Source: Arenibacter latericius DSM 15913 (GTDB lineage Bacteria > Bacteroidota > Bacteroidia > Flavobacteriales > Flavobacteriaceae). Taken from it: a DNA stretch of 64,000 bases. This document shows positions 55,644 through 64,000 of this stretch, piece after piece (position 1 is the first letter of the stretch; every line of letters begins with the position of its first letter). A program made the position numbers and the translations under genes. The notes beneath the pieces were generated by a model. The model was not told where the DNA came from, did no database searches, and was given only the letters and a program-made list of their open reading frames with translations. Where the stretch lies: assembly GCF_000424985.1 (NCBI RefSeq), contig NZ_AUKX01000009.1, forward strand, positions 1 through 64,000, in the 5' to 3' direction.

Positions 55644-56147
55644 ATGAAATATTTTAACATTTTAATAGTGTTTTTTGTGGTCTTTGTGAGTTGTAAGCAA
55701 GGAGAGAAAACTTTAAAACCACAAGCGGAAACCTTAGCGGAGCAGAAATTTGTGCAATTTGGAGCTGAAATTGATCCCATAGAGGTTAAAGACGCCGAAT
55801 TAATGTTGGGGGAATATGAAAAAATGCAGCCTTCTGATACTGTTTCTACTAAGTTTATGGCCATAGTTACCGATGTTTGCAAGTCCAAAGGTTGCTGGAT
55901 GAAATTGCAATTGGGACAGGAAAAAGAAGTGATGGTAAAGTTTAAAGATTATGGCTTTTTTATGCCTAAGGATATTGAGGGGGAAGAAGTTGTTGTTAAT
56001 GGTTTAGCTTTTGTAGAGGAGATGAGTGTTGCAGATCAAAGGCATTTTGCTGAGGATGGAGGAAAGACCAAAGAAGAAATTGCCAAAATTATCCATCCCA
56101 AGAAAACCTATTCCTTTGTTGCAGACGGAGTATTATTAAGAAAATAA
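55644..56147 (+). CDS. DUF4920-family lipoprotein
   Basis: A 167-residue protein with signal MKYFNILIVFFVVFVSC (lipidated Cys17). The DUF4920 core has VCKSKGCWMKLQLG, with a C-x4-C-W-M pair that may bind metal or form a disulfide, MVKFKDYGFFMPKDIEG and EEVVVNGLAFVEEMSV. The function is unknown. The next gene starts two bases after the stop, so they share a transcript. Confidence 0.9.
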   Translation: MKYFNILIVFFVVFVSCKQGEKTLKPQAETLAEQKFVQFGAEIDPIEVKDAELMLGEYEKMQPSDTVSTKFMAIVTDVCKSKGCWMKLQLGQEKEVMVKFKDYGFFMPKDIEGEEVVVNGLAFVEEMSVADQRHFAEDGGKTKEEIAKIIHPKKTYSFVADGVLLRK

Positions 56148-56148
56148 G

Positions 56149-56814
56149 GTGAAAAGAAGAATAATAACCACAGCGGATGGATCAAAAACCATTCAGATAG
56201 AGGATTGGAACGAACAGTATCATTCCACCCATGGGGCCATTCAGGAGGCTTATCACGTATTTATAAAAAATGGACTTTCCCTTTTTAAAAATCAAGATTT
56301 ATCAATTTTAGAAATTGGATTTGGAACCGGGCTAAATTCTTTTATCACCTTTTTAGAGGCAGATAAATACGGTCTTAAAATTTACTATAATGGAGTAGAG
56401 GCTTTTCCTGTGCAAAAGAAAGAGCTTACGCAGTTAGATTATAGTAAGGCCTTAAAAGCCGATCAATTTGAACAACAATTTTTAAAAATGCACCAGATTC
56501 CTTGGGAGGCACCACACGATATAACTGATAATTTTTGCCTTTTAAAGCAGAAAATGGACTTTAGAGATATCGCAGAATCGGAGAAGTACAATCTAATTTA
56601 TTTTGATGCTTTTGGCTCAAGAGTGCAACCAGAACTTTGGACGGAGGACATTTTCCGTGCTATGTATAATACATTAAAGATAAATGGAGTATTAGTTACC
56701 TATGCCGCAAAAGGTTCTGTTAGGCGTGCCATGCAAACTGTAGGATTTACCGTAGAAAGATTACCAGGTCCACCAGGGAAACGAGAGATGTTACGCGCTA
56801 AAAAAGAAGAATAA
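56149..56814 (+). CDS. mnmD: MnmD-type tRNA wobble-uridine methyltransferase
   Basis: A 221-residue SAM-dependent enzyme that finishes the methylaminomethyl group on U34 of certain tRNAs. It has only the methyltransferase half of MnmC, without the FAD oxidase. Motifs are DGSKTIQIEDWNEQYHSTHGA, the SAM loop ILEIGFGTGLNSF, YFDAFGSRVQPELW and RLPGPPGKREMLRA. The GTG start, two bases after the preceding stop, keeps the conserved N-terminus. Confidence 0.92.
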   Translation: MKRRIITTADGSKTIQIEDWNEQYHSTHGAIQEAYHVFIKNGLSLFKNQDLSILEIGFGTGLNSFITFLEADKYGLKIYYNGVEAFPVQKKELTQLDYSKALKADQFEQQFLKMHQIPWEAPHDITDNFCLLKQKMDFRDIAESEKYNLIYFDAFGSRVQPELWTEDIFRAMYNTLKINGVLVTYAAKGSVRRAMQTVGFTVERLPGPPGKREMLRAKKEE

Positions 56815-56934
56815 TTTTGGTTTTGCATTAGGGAAACCTTAACAAATACGGGGTGTAGACTGTTAAACCTACACTAAATAGGGCATTTTCAAGAACAAAA
56901 ACCTATACCTTTATCGAAAGTTTAGAAATAGGCT

Positions 56935-57894
56935 ATGAGAATTCTAATTACGGGTGCAACTGGTTTAGTAGGAACAGAGATCACAAAACTGTGCAAGAAG
57001 CAGGGTATTGCTGTTAACTATCTTACCACGAGCAAACAGAAAATTGTTTCTGAAGACGGGTATAAAGGGTTTTATTGGAATCCGTCTAAGAACGAGATAG
57101 ATTCTGATTGCTTTACCGGAGTGAGCGCTATTATAAATCTTGCGGGAGCAAGCATAGCTCAACGGTGGACCAAAAGTAATAAAGAAATAATCCTATCTAG
57201 TAGGATAGACTCCTTAAGAACACTGGCAACTGCTTTGGAGACTATGGATGATCATGCGATTAATCTAATTGTATCAGCATCGGCTATGGGGATATACCCA
57301 GACTCCCCATCTAATTACTATACAGAAGAAGAGACAAAAGTAGATGATAGCTTCCTTGGGGAAGTAGTAAGCCAATGGGAGCAGGAAGCTGATAAATTTA
57401 AAAAATTAAATATTGGAGTAGCTAAAGTAAGGACAGGGTTGGTTCTGTCTGCTAATGGAGGTGCTTTGCCAAAAATAGCAAAACCAATACAATATTATTT
57501 AGGAGCTCCACTGGGTTCTGGAAAACAATGGCAATCTTGGATTCATGTTCAGGACCTTGCCTCCATATTTTTACACCTACTAGAATCTGGCCTTACTGGT
57601 ACTTATAATGGGGTTGGACCCAATCCCGTAAGTAATGCTAAGCTCACTAGGGAGGTGGCTAAAGTCTTAAAGAAACCCTTGTTTTTACCTAATGTGCCAC
57701 GAGTTGCCTTACAATTGTTGTTAGGGGATATGTCCTATCTACTATTTGCTAGTCAGCGTGTAAGTAGTAAAAAAATTGAGGCAACCGGATTCAATTTCAT
57801 GTACTCTAACATATGTAGAGCCCTAGGAGAAATATATAATGAAAAAGAAAATTGTGGGTCCAAATCATCATATCAGGAAGAGTATAGTACCTAA
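56935..57894 (+). CDS. TIGR01777-family NAD-dependent epimerase-like protein
   Basis: A 319-residue extended SDR protein. It has the dinucleotide motif ITGATGLVG at residues 4-12, LAGASIAQRWT, SASAMGIYPD (in place of the usual YG), GEVVSQWEQEA and VRTGLVLSANGGALPKI. The C-terminus contains LGDMSYLLFASQRVSSKKI, a hallmark of TIGR01777 (YfcH/SulA-like). The substrate is unknown. It is monocistronic with its own terminator. Confidence 0.92.
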   Translation: MRILITGATGLVGTEITKLCKKQGIAVNYLTTSKQKIVSEDGYKGFYWNPSKNEIDSDCFTGVSAIINLAGASIAQRWTKSNKEIILSSRIDSLRTLATALETMDDHAINLIVSASAMGIYPDSPSNYYTEEETKVDDSFLGEVVSQWEQEADKFKKLNIGVAKVRTGLVLSANGGALPKIAKPIQYYLGAPLGSGKQWQSWIHVQDLASIFLHLLESGLTGTYNGVGPNPVSNAKLTREVAKVLKKPLFLPNVPRVALQLLLGDMSYLLFASQRVSSKKIEATGFNFMYSNICRALGEIYNEKENCGSKSSYQEEYST

Positions 57895-57924
57895 AGGTAT
57901 AATGAGTTATTAGGTCATAAGTTT

Positions 57925-57950
57925 ATATCCGCCAATGGCGGATATTTTTT
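57925..57950 (+). terminator. Intrinsic terminator
   Basis: ATATCCGCC pairs perfectly with GGCGGATAT across three bases and is followed by T6. Confidence 0.93.
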
Positions 57951-58030
57951 ATAGTAAAATATCAAAGGGGAAGTTCTTAGATATAGAGGGAAAAAGAATC
58001 AAAAAAATTTTACGCAAGGGTAGGGTATTT

Positions 58031-58065
58031 TATTGTCACTTAGTTAGTAAACTTTTATGACAATA
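58031..58065. promoter_or_regulatory. Inverted repeat upstream of the grpE promoter
   Basis: TATTGTCA (58031-58038) and TGACAATA (58058-58065) are a perfect 8-bp inverted repeat with a 19-base spacer, followed by a further TGACA at 58066-58070. It lies about 30-60 bases upstream of the -7 box of a heat-shock operon. It does not match the CIRCE element. The role as a stress operator is my inference. Confidence 0.4.
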
Positions 58066-58088
58066 TGACATTTTATAATATTTGGCAG

Positions 58089-58096
58089 TACTTTTG
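58089..58096 (+). promoter_or_regulatory. grpE: grpE-dnaJ -7 promoter box
   Basis: TACTTTTG matches TAnnTTTG. It gives a leader of about 30 bases before the grpE ATG at 58133. Confidence 0.55.
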
Positions 58097-58132
58097 CCTA
58101 TTCAAATTCGGAAGTTTATAAATGTAAATTAA

Positions 58133-58693
58133 ATGAGCAAGGAAAATAAAACTAAAGAGATGGAAGATGAGGTCTTGAAGAATAAGGATCAGAACGAAAT
58201 AGATCAAGAGACCACATCAGAGATGGAGAAGGAGGAGGAGTTGAGTGTAGAAGAGCAACTTAAGGAAGATCTAGGCAAGGAAAAAGATAAGTTTTTGCGT
58301 CTTTTTGCAGAGTTCGAAAACTATAAAAAACGTACCTCCAAGGAAAGGATGGACTTGTTTAAAACAGCTGGTCAGGAGGTAATTTTGTCATTATTGCCAG
58401 TTATGGATGATTTTGATAGGGCATTGGCCGAAATTTCAAAATCTGAAGATGACGGGATGTATCAAGGAGTGTTGCTTATAAATAATAAGCTAAGAGAAAC
58501 ACTTAAAAGCAAAGGTCTTTTAGAGGTTGAGGTGAAAGAAGGTGATGATTTTGATGCAGAAATCCATGACGCCGTAACCCAAATTCCAGCCCCTGATGAG
58601 AAATTAAAAGGAAAAATAATAGACGTAGTTCAAAAGGGATATAAATTGGGCGATAAGATTATTCGTCATCCTAAAGTTGTCGTAGGAAATTAA
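58133..58693 (+). CDS. grpE: Nucleotide exchange factor GrpE
   Basis: A 186-residue partner of DnaK that releases ADP. An acidic, disordered N-terminus (about 1-50) is followed by a long dimerising helix (DKFLRLFAEFENYKKRTSKER) and the C-terminal beta-domain (FDAEIHDAVTQIP, GYKLGDKIIRHPKVVV). It is followed nine bases later by dnaJ, and dnaK is not in the window. The upstream inverted repeat may give stress control. Confidence 0.96.
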   Translation: MSKENKTKEMEDEVLKNKDQNEIDQETTSEMEKEEELSVEEQLKEDLGKEKDKFLRLFAEFENYKKRTSKERMDLFKTAGQEVILSLLPVMDDFDRALAEISKSEDDGMYQGVLLINNKLRETLKSKGLLEVEVKEGDDFDAEIHDAVTQIPAPDEKLKGKIIDVVQKGYKLGDKIIRHPKVVVGN

Positions 58694-58702
58694 AATCAGA
58701 GT

Positions 58703-59824
58703 ATGAAGGAGGATTATTATGATATTTTAGGCATTGGAAAAAATGCAAGTGCAGCCGAAATAAAAAAGGCATATCGTAAAAAAGCTATTCAGTATCATCC
58801 AGATAAGAATCCCGGGGATACTAAGGCCGAAGAAATGTTTAAAAAAGCGGCTGAAGCTTATGAGGTGCTGAGTGACCCAAATAAGAAGGCGCGATATGAC
58901 CAATATGGTCATGCTGCATTCGAAGGCGGTGGCGGATTTGGCGGCGGCGGAATGAACATGGACGACATCTTTAGTCAGTTCGGAGACATTTTTGGCGGTG
59001 CTTTTGGTGGCGGTGGCTTTAGCGGTTTCTCCGGATTTGGCGGAGGAGGCCAAAGAAGAGCAAAAGGAAGCAACTTAAGAATAAGGGTTAAGCTTAACCT
59101 AGAGGAAATTGCTAATGGTGTTGAAAAGACGGTTAAAGTAAAACGTAAAGTCCAAGCAGAAGGAGTTACTTATAAGACGTGTGAAACCTGTGGTGGAAGA
59201 GGACAAGTAACTAAAATTACCAACACTATTTTAGGTAGAATGCAAACAGCAGCTACTTGTAGTACTTGTGGTGGTAGTGGAAAATCTATAGATTCTAAAC
59301 CAAATGATGCGGATGCCCAAGGGTTAAAAGTTTCTGAAGAAACCGTGAGCATTAATATACCAGCCGGTGTAGAAGAGGGAATGCAATTAAAAGTGCCTAA
59401 TAAAGGGAACGATGCACCTGGAGATGGTGTGCCAGGTGACCTTTTGGTAGCTATTGAGACAGAAGAGCATCCAACACTAAAAAGAGAAGGAGATAACCTG
59501 CATTACGACCTGTATATTAGTTATTCTGATGCGGTACTAGGTACTTCTAAGGAAATAGATACCGTAGGTGGTAAAGTGAGAATAAAATTAGAAGCTGGGA
59601 TTCAGTCTGGAAAAATATTAAGACTAAGAGGGAAAGGTATCTCTAGCCTTAATGGATATGGAAGTGGAGATTTGTTAGTGCATGTAAATGTATGGACTCC
59701 TAAAGAGCTTAATAAGGAGCAAAGGGAATTCTTTGAGCGCATGCAAAACAACGAAAACTTTGAGCCTAGACCGGAAGGATCCGATAAATCCTTTTTTGAA
59801 AAGGTGAAAGATATGTTTTCATAA
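58703..59824 (+). CDS. dnaJ: Chaperone DnaJ with a half-size zinc domain
   Basis: A 373-residue Hsp40. The J-domain (1-70) has HPD in YHPDKNP. A Gly/Phe-rich linker covers about residues 72-115. The zinc region keeps only two C-x-x-C-x-G-x-G repeats, Cys160/163 and Cys186/189, instead of four, so only one zinc can bind. Substrate-binding beta-domains and the C-terminal region are complete. A two-repeat form occurs in related Bacteroidota as far as I recall, so this is probably a lineage feature, not damage. Confidence 0.95.
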   Translation: MKEDYYDILGIGKNASAAEIKKAYRKKAIQYHPDKNPGDTKAEEMFKKAAEAYEVLSDPNKKARYDQYGHAAFEGGGGFGGGGMNMDDIFSQFGDIFGGAFGGGGFSGFSGFGGGGQRRAKGSNLRIRVKLNLEEIANGVEKTVKVKRKVQAEGVTYKTCETCGGRGQVTKITNTILGRMQTAATCSTCGGSGKSIDSKPNDADAQGLKVSEETVSINIPAGVEEGMQLKVPNKGNDAPGDGVPGDLLVAIETEEHPTLKREGDNLHYDLYISYSDAVLGTSKEIDTVGGKVRIKLEAGIQSGKILRLRGKGISSLNGYGSGDLLVHVNVWTPKELNKEQREFFERMQNNENFEPRPEGSDKSFFEKVKDMFS

Positions 59825-59903
59825 AAAGTAGTTTAAAAATTAAAATGTATATTTGAAAGGATGTTGGGAGACCAATATCTTCTTTTTCATAGCAATTTTT
59901 TTT

Positions 59904-59936
59904 CCCATCCTTGATTCGTTAAGGGTGGGTTTTGTT
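59904..59936 (+). terminator. Intrinsic terminator after dnaJ
   Basis: CCCATCCTT pairs with AAGGGTGGG (one G-T pair) and is followed by T4GT5. Confidence 0.75.
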
Positions 59937-60045
59937 TTTAATACAGCCTATTTCAATTCTTTATTTACTTATGTTAAAAATGGTAAAAAAAGAAAACAAT
60001 ACACATTTTATAATTTTCCTACCATCCACTTCTGTTGCAATTATA

Positions 60046-60053
60046 TATCTTTG
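60046..60053 (+). promoter_or_regulatory. -7 promoter box of the ABC exporter operon
   Basis: TATCTTTG matches TAnnTTTG. It lies downstream of the alternative start at 60035, so translation from the ATG at 60068 is favoured. Confidence 0.55.
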
Positions 60054-60067
60054 AGGAAATAGTTGAA

Positions 60068-61000
60068 ATGAATAATATATTGGTAGCTAATGAGGTTACT
60101 AAAAGATATGGTAACCATATAGCCCTTAACAAAATATCGTTGGAGATCCCTGAGAATAGTATCTACGGTTTATTAGGGCCCAATGGAGCAGGAAAAACTA
60201 CGCTAATCCGTATTATCAATCAAATTGCCTATCCCGATGAAGGTTCCATAATTTTTAATGGAGAACCCTTGGAGGCAAAGCATATTGCTATGATTGGATA
60301 CCTGCCAGAAGAGAGGGGCCTCTATAAAAGTATGAAGGTTGGCGAACAGGCACTCTATCTGGCTCAGCTAAAAGGGATGTCTAAATCTGAGGCTAAAATC
60401 AAATTAAAATATTGGTTTGAGCGATTGGAGATTGGAGATTGGTGGAACAGAAAAATCCAAGAACTTTCCAAAGGGATGGCTCAAAAAATTCAGTTTATAG
60501 TTACGGTTTTACACGAACCTAAACTTTTAATTTTTGATGAGCCTTTTAGCGGCTTTGACCCCATTAATGCCAACCTAATTAAAGACGAAATTCTACGCCT
60601 CAAGGAAAATGGAACATCTATTATCTTTTCTACACACAGAATGGAATCTGTGGAAGAGCTGTGTGAGTATATAGCGCTAATTCATAAGTCCGAAAAATTG
60701 CTAGATGGAAAGCTTAGTGACATTAAGAATACTTATAAAAACAATATATTCCAGGTTGGATTAGGTCTCCAAAGTAAAAACGGCATACTAGAGGATCTAA
60801 AAGAAAGATTTCAAATTCTTTCCTCTGAATACGTTCAGGACGGTCAGCAATTGAATTTTACCGTGCAATTGCCATCTAGTGATACCGGAGCCTTATTAAC
60901 CCATTTATCTGAAAAAGCTAATGTAAATCACTTCACAGAGACCATTCCATCAGCAAATGATATTTTTATTAAAACAGTCCAAAAAAAGCAATTAGTATGA
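60068..61000 (+). CDS. ABC transporter ATP-binding protein
   Basis: A 310-residue ATPase. It has Walker A GPNGAGKTT, Q-loop region, ABC signature LSKGMAQK, Walker B LLIFDEPFSGFDP and H-loop STHRM, followed by a C-terminal extension of about 90 residues typical of Nat/CcmA-like exporters. The permease gene overlaps its stop by four bases (ATGA), showing translational coupling. The exported substrate is unknown, with Na+ or toxic compounds as possibilities. Confidence 0.94.
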   Translation: MNNILVANEVTKRYGNHIALNKISLEIPENSIYGLLGPNGAGKTTLIRIINQIAYPDEGSIIFNGEPLEAKHIAMIGYLPEERGLYKSMKVGEQALYLAQLKGMSKSEAKIKLKYWFERLEIGDWWNRKIQELSKGMAQKIQFIVTVLHEPKLLIFDEPFSGFDPINANLIKDEILRLKENGTSIIFSTHRMESVEELCEYIALIHKSEKLLDGKLSDIKNTYKNNIFQVGLGLQSKNGILEDLKERFQILSSEYVQDGQQLNFTVQLPSSDTGALLTHLSEKANVNHFTETIPSANDIFIKTVQKKQLV

Positions 61001-62334
61001 GTAAATTAGGACTCATTATAAAACGGGAGTATTTAGCCAAAGTGCGAAATAAATCCTTTGTAGTCATGACCTTTCTGAGTCCCATTCTTATGGTAGGAAT
61101 GATTGCTTTAATCGCTTATCTGGCTAAAATCAATGATAATGAAACACGGGTTATTGGTGTCTTAAATCAGAGTGATTACTTTTCTACCGATTTCCATGGG
61201 ACGGATAATACCTCTTATGTGAAATTTAGAGATATTGACCTAGAAGTGGCTAAGGACTCTATTCTTCAAATGGGATTATACGGTTTATTGTATATCCCGA
61301 ATGAGCCAGATTTGGAAAGGGTGGCTGAAAAGGCTGTTTTCTATACCAAAGATGCTCCAGGCACTTCTGTGGTAGCTAGTTTAGAGTCGGTTTTTGAAGA
61401 TAGGTTGCGAATGGAAAGGTTACAGCACCTTGGTGTTTCGGCATCCGATTATAATAAATTAGATCTGCCTTTCGATATAAACACCTCTACCTTTTCTGGA
61501 GAACAGAACCTAAAAGGGATTAATGAAATTAAAGCCTTTATTGGCGGAGGGTTTGGGTATCTAATTATGATGTTTATCATTATATACGGAGGGTTTGTAA
61601 TGCGGAGCGTTATTGAGGAAAAAACAAGTAGAATTGTAGAGGTTATAATTTCCTCTGTGAAGCCTTTTCAATTGATGCTAGGAAAAATTATAGGGACTTC
61701 CTTGGCCGGTATCACTCAGTTTGTAATATGGATAATTTCTGCAAGTCTATTGCTTGGTGTTTTGGTATTGATTTTTGGAATAGATCCATCTGCCCTCAAC
61801 GCAAACACAGAAAACACTCCTGGGCTAATTGGGGGAGCAACATCTATTGCTTACCCAGATACTACCATGCAGTTGTATGCCAATGAGCTTTTTAAAATTC
61901 CATGGGCAATGCTGATCACATTTTTTATGATCTATTTTGTACTTGGTTATTTAATATATAGCTCAATTTATGCAGCCATTGGGGCAGCAGTAGACAATGA
62001 AGCCGATACGCAACAGTTTATATTTCCAATTATTTTACCCTTAATGCTAGCTATATATGTGGGGTTCTTCTCTGTTTTTAGTAATCCACACGGACCCATT
62101 GCGGTAGGGTTTTCTTTATTTCCATTAACCTCTCCCATTGTGATGCTCATGCGACTTCCAGGAGGGATTGGGGAAGGGGGAGTACCTGTTTGGGAACTAT
62201 TGGTCTCTATTGCTCTATTAATTATCACCTTTATTGGAATTGTATGGTTAGCAGCAAAAATTTATAGGGTGGGTATTCTTATGTACGGTAAAAAGCCATC
62301 GTACAAGGATATGTTTAAATGGCTGAAATATTAA
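60997..62334 (+). CDS. ABC-2 family permease (NatB-like)
   Basis: A 445-residue membrane protein. One N-terminal helix (FVVMTFLSPILMVGMIALIAYL) is followed by a large extracytoplasmic domain (about 40-180), then five C-terminal helices. VIEEKTSRIVEVIISSVKPFQLMLGKIIG is the conserved ABC-2 cytoplasmic coupling region. The layout matches NatB/YhaP-type subunits paired with the ATPase encoded upstream. Confidence 0.92.
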   Translation: MSKLGLIIKREYLAKVRNKSFVVMTFLSPILMVGMIALIAYLAKINDNETRVIGVLNQSDYFSTDFHGTDNTSYVKFRDIDLEVAKDSILQMGLYGLLYIPNEPDLERVAEKAVFYTKDAPGTSVVASLESVFEDRLRMERLQHLGVSASDYNKLDLPFDINTSTFSGEQNLKGINEIKAFIGGGFGYLIMMFIIIYGGFVMRSVIEEKTSRIVEVIISSVKPFQLMLGKIIGTSLAGITQFVIWIISASLLLGVLVLIFGIDPSALNANTENTPGLIGGATSIAYPDTTMQLYANELFKIPWAMLITFFMIYFVLGYLIYSSIYAAIGAAVDNEADTQQFIFPIILPLMLAIYVGFFSVFSNPHGPIAVGFSLFPLTSPIVMLMRLPGGIGEGGVPVWELLVSIALLIITFIGIVWLAAKIYRVGILMYGKKPSYKDMFKWLKY

Positions 62335-62365
62335 TATTTATCAATTTAATAACGTTTTCAATCTC

Positions 62366-63262
62366 TTGTCAACAAAAACTACAATAAATTTAAAATTGCT
62401 GAGATGGTGTACCTTCATGGCAATTATCGTGTTTGGTAACTGTGCATTCGCACAAACTCCGGATGTATTTAGGTTAGAATATATGTTAATGCCAAGGAAT
62501 AGTGCCGAGGCCAAGCTTTCTAGAATAAAATTAGTAGGTAATCTTCCTATTAAAGTTGGGGATAATGATAATATTATATTGGGGGTAGAGTATAATAGGA
62601 TGGACTTTAACCTAAGAAGGGATGAACCTTTTAATGATGTGGTAGATGAAACTTTTCACGTTGCAGATTTAAACATGGCATATATCTACCAACATAATCC
62701 TGATTGGCGTTTTGTAGGGGTTCTTACTCCACGTATTTCTTCTACTTTAACTCAGCCTTTAGAAAAGGGAGATGTTTCTATTAACGCCACCGTGGGTGCT
62801 ATAATGGATAGGCCGGCGGACGATAAGCCTACGCGACTAGTGTTGGGAATAGCCTATAACTCTACAGTAGCCTTAAGGATACCGCTTCCTATAGTGTATT
62901 ATGAAAAACGGTTCCATCCCAATTGGACCTATGTGGTGGGAGCTCCTAAAAGTGGAATGAAATATCACTTTAATGATAAACATATGTTGCAGACAGAATT
63001 TATCTTGGACGGGTATTATGTAAACTTACAAAGCTCTGTAATCAGTTCAGATTCTGGTTTAGCCTCCTCTATATCCACTTCTGTAGCTTTAGCAACTTTG
63101 GGATACCAGTATACATTAGCGAAAAACATGTTCTTTTATGGATATGCCGGACATACGTTATTTCAGGATGGAGTGCTAAGAGATAAGGAAAGAAATGATA
63201 TTTTTACGTTGAATGATGAGCCTAGTTTTTATTTCAGGACAGGCTTTAGAATAGGAATTTAA
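62366..63262 (+). CDS. DUF6268-type outer-membrane beta-barrel protein
   Basis: A 298-residue protein with signal peptide ending GNCAFAQ, begun at a TTG, since later Met codons would truncate the signal. The body is alternating beta-strands (NIILGVEYNRMDFNL, WRFVGVLTPRISS, LATLGYQYTLAKNMFFYGYAG) and ends FRTGFRIGI, as in an outer-membrane barrel. I match it to DUF6268 by pattern. The function is unknown. It lies in line between the ABC exporter and a sigma-54 regulator. Confidence 0.7.
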   Translation: MSTKTTINLKLLRWCTFMAIIVFGNCAFAQTPDVFRLEYMLMPRNSAEAKLSRIKLVGNLPIKVGDNDNIILGVEYNRMDFNLRRDEPFNDVVDETFHVADLNMAYIYQHNPDWRFVGVLTPRISSTLTQPLEKGDVSINATVGAIMDRPADDKPTRLVLGIAYNSTVALRIPLPIVYYEKRFHPNWTYVVGAPKSGMKYHFNDKHMLQTEFILDGYYVNLQSSVISSDSGLASSISTSVALATLGYQYTLAKNMFFYGYAGHTLFQDGVLRDKERNDIFTLNDEPSFYFRTGFRIGI

Positions 63263-63271
63263 ATTAAAGTA

Positions 63272-64000
63272 ATGGCGAGAATTTTGGTTATTGAAGATGA
63301 ACCTTCAATTAGAAGAGTATTAGTAAAAATTCTATCTGAGGAAAATAGCAGCTATATTGTAGAGGAAGCTGAGGACGGACAAAAAGGGCTAGACGCTATA
63401 AAAAAGGACGATTTTGATCTAGTGCTCTGCGATATAAAAATGCCTAAGGTAGATGGAGTTGAGGTTTTGGAAACAGTTAGGAAAACAAAGCCCGAAATTC
63501 CGTTTATTATGATTTCTGGTCATGGTGATTTAGATACTGCTGTAAACACCATGCGATTAGGAGCATTTGATTATATCTCTAAACCGCCAGATTTAAATCG
63601 ACTTTTAACAACCGTACGTAATGCACTAGACCGAAAGGAGCTTGTTGTAGAAAATAAAATCCTGAAGAAGAAAGTTAGTAAAAATTACGAAATGATTGGG
63701 GAGAGTAAAGAGATCCAAATGGTGAAGGATATCATAGAAAAGGTTGCCCCTACAGATGCCAGAGTCCTTATCACTGGTTCTAACGGAACAGGAAAGGAAT
63801 TGGTTGCGCATTGGATTCATGAAAAAAGTGAGCGAAGTAGTTTTCCTATGATAGAGGTGAATTGTGCCGCTATTCCATCTGAACTTATTGAAAGTGAATT
63901 GTTTGGTCATGTTAAAGGAGCTTTCACCTCTGCGGTGAAAGATAGAGCTGGTAAGTTTGAAGCCGCCCAAAAAGGAACTATCTTTTTAGATGAAATAGGA
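63272..64000 (+). CDS. Sigma-54-dependent response regulator (NtrC family), cut by window end
   Basis: 243 codons are visible. A receiver domain (1-125) has the acidic pocket ED at 8-9, phospho-acceptor Asp in VLCDIKMPKVDG and Lys in YISKPPD. The AAA+ domain begins near 143 with EMIGESKEIQMVKD, Walker A GSNGTGKELVAHWIH and the sigma-54 contact loop, here GAFTSA instead of GAFTGA. The downstream part with its DNA-binding domain lies outside the window. It starts nine bases after the barrel gene. Its histidine kinase is not seen. Confidence 0.93.
   Translation, partial: MARILVIEDEPSIRRVLVKILSEENSSYIVEEAEDGQKGLDAIKKDDFDLVLCDIKMPKVDGVEVLETVRKTKPEIPFIMISGHGDLDTAVNTMRLGAFDYISKPPDLNRLLTTVRNALDRKELVVENKILKKKVSKNYEMIGESKEIQMVKDIIEKVAPTDARVLITGSNGTGKELVAHWIHEKSERSSFPMIEVNCAAIPSELIESELFGHVKGAFTSAVKDRAGKFEAAQKGTIFLDEIG

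Noticed and set aside
59853-60062. 69-residue plus-strand frame between dnaJ and the ABC exporter
   Set aside because: It runs through the dnaJ terminator and the exporter promoter and is Phe/Asn-rich, as expected for AT-rich noncoding DNA.
1-64000. CRISPR array, prophage or defence island
   Set aside because: No regularly spaced repeats, cas genes, phage structural genes or restriction/toxin genes were seen anywhere in the window.

Overview
The window looks like chromosomal DNA of a marine-type member of the Bacteroidota, most likely Flavobacteriaceae. It is AT-rich. It has two SusC/SusD outer-membrane pairs and -7 promoter boxes of the Bacteroidota form TAnnTTTG just upstream of many genes. 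It also carries family-typical proteins: DUF4920, DUF4197, DUF6268, a type II plus a type III glutamine synthetase, and a class I ribonucleotide reductase whose small subunit carries an ATP-cone. Shine-Dalgarno sequences are almost absent, as expected for the phylum. The species cannot be named from the sequence alone.

Layout. 0-5 kb: a transposase tail, a phytanoyl-CoA dioxygenase-like pseudogene with four in-frame stops, then an intact sugar-acid set (IlvD/Edd dehydratase, SDR dehydrogenase, SMP-30 lactonase). 5-8.9 kb: an FMN-binding glutamate-synthase-like enzyme, an SdiA-regulated-type propeller protein and a hypothetical gene. 8.9-12.8 kb: a promoter, a cobalamin riboswitch and a very long leader ahead of nrdB-nrdA. 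13-17.5 kb: a secreted TIM-barrel isomerase-like protein, a TspO-like membrane protein, tRNA-Arg with two decayed copies of its 3' end, apt, a 50-residue small protein and a cation/Ca antiporter. 17.6-21 kb: divergent glnA/glnN. 21-27 kb: purM, apbE, prfA-pyrF and an alpha/beta hydrolase. 27-40 kb: two SusCD pairs below a membrane-anchored AraC-type regulator. 40-49.5 kb: a DUF4197 lipoprotein, purU, icmF, an Lrp-type regulator, a secreted esterase-like protein and a DUF1684 lipoprotein. 49.5-52.5 kb: glnB-amtB-porin. 52.8-58 kb: crcB, small membrane proteins, a MazG-like hydrolase, ilvE, a DUF4920 lipoprotein, mnmD and a TIGR01777 epimerase. 58-64 kb: grpE-dnaJ, an ABC exporter pair, a DUF6268 protein and a sigma-54 response regulator cut by the window end.

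How the parts work together. Nitrogen assimilation is the strongest theme. Ammonium enters through AmtB under P-II control and is fixed by two glutamine synthetases. The promoters of glnA and of glnB-amtB, more than 30 kb apart, carry the same pair of palindromes (ACCCC-type arm, spacer, GGGGT-type arm), at about -41 and -92 in both cases. I recognise no described regulator for this motif, and it is the best candidate here for an undescribed regulatory system. A second theme is cobalamin: a B12 riboswitch governs the B12-independent ribonucleotide reductase, and a B12-dependent fused mutase (IcmF) is also present. A third is glycan uptake: the two susC genes share their signal-peptide-encoding DNA (71 identical bases) and a conserved regulatory block far upstream, next to a likely dedicated regulator.
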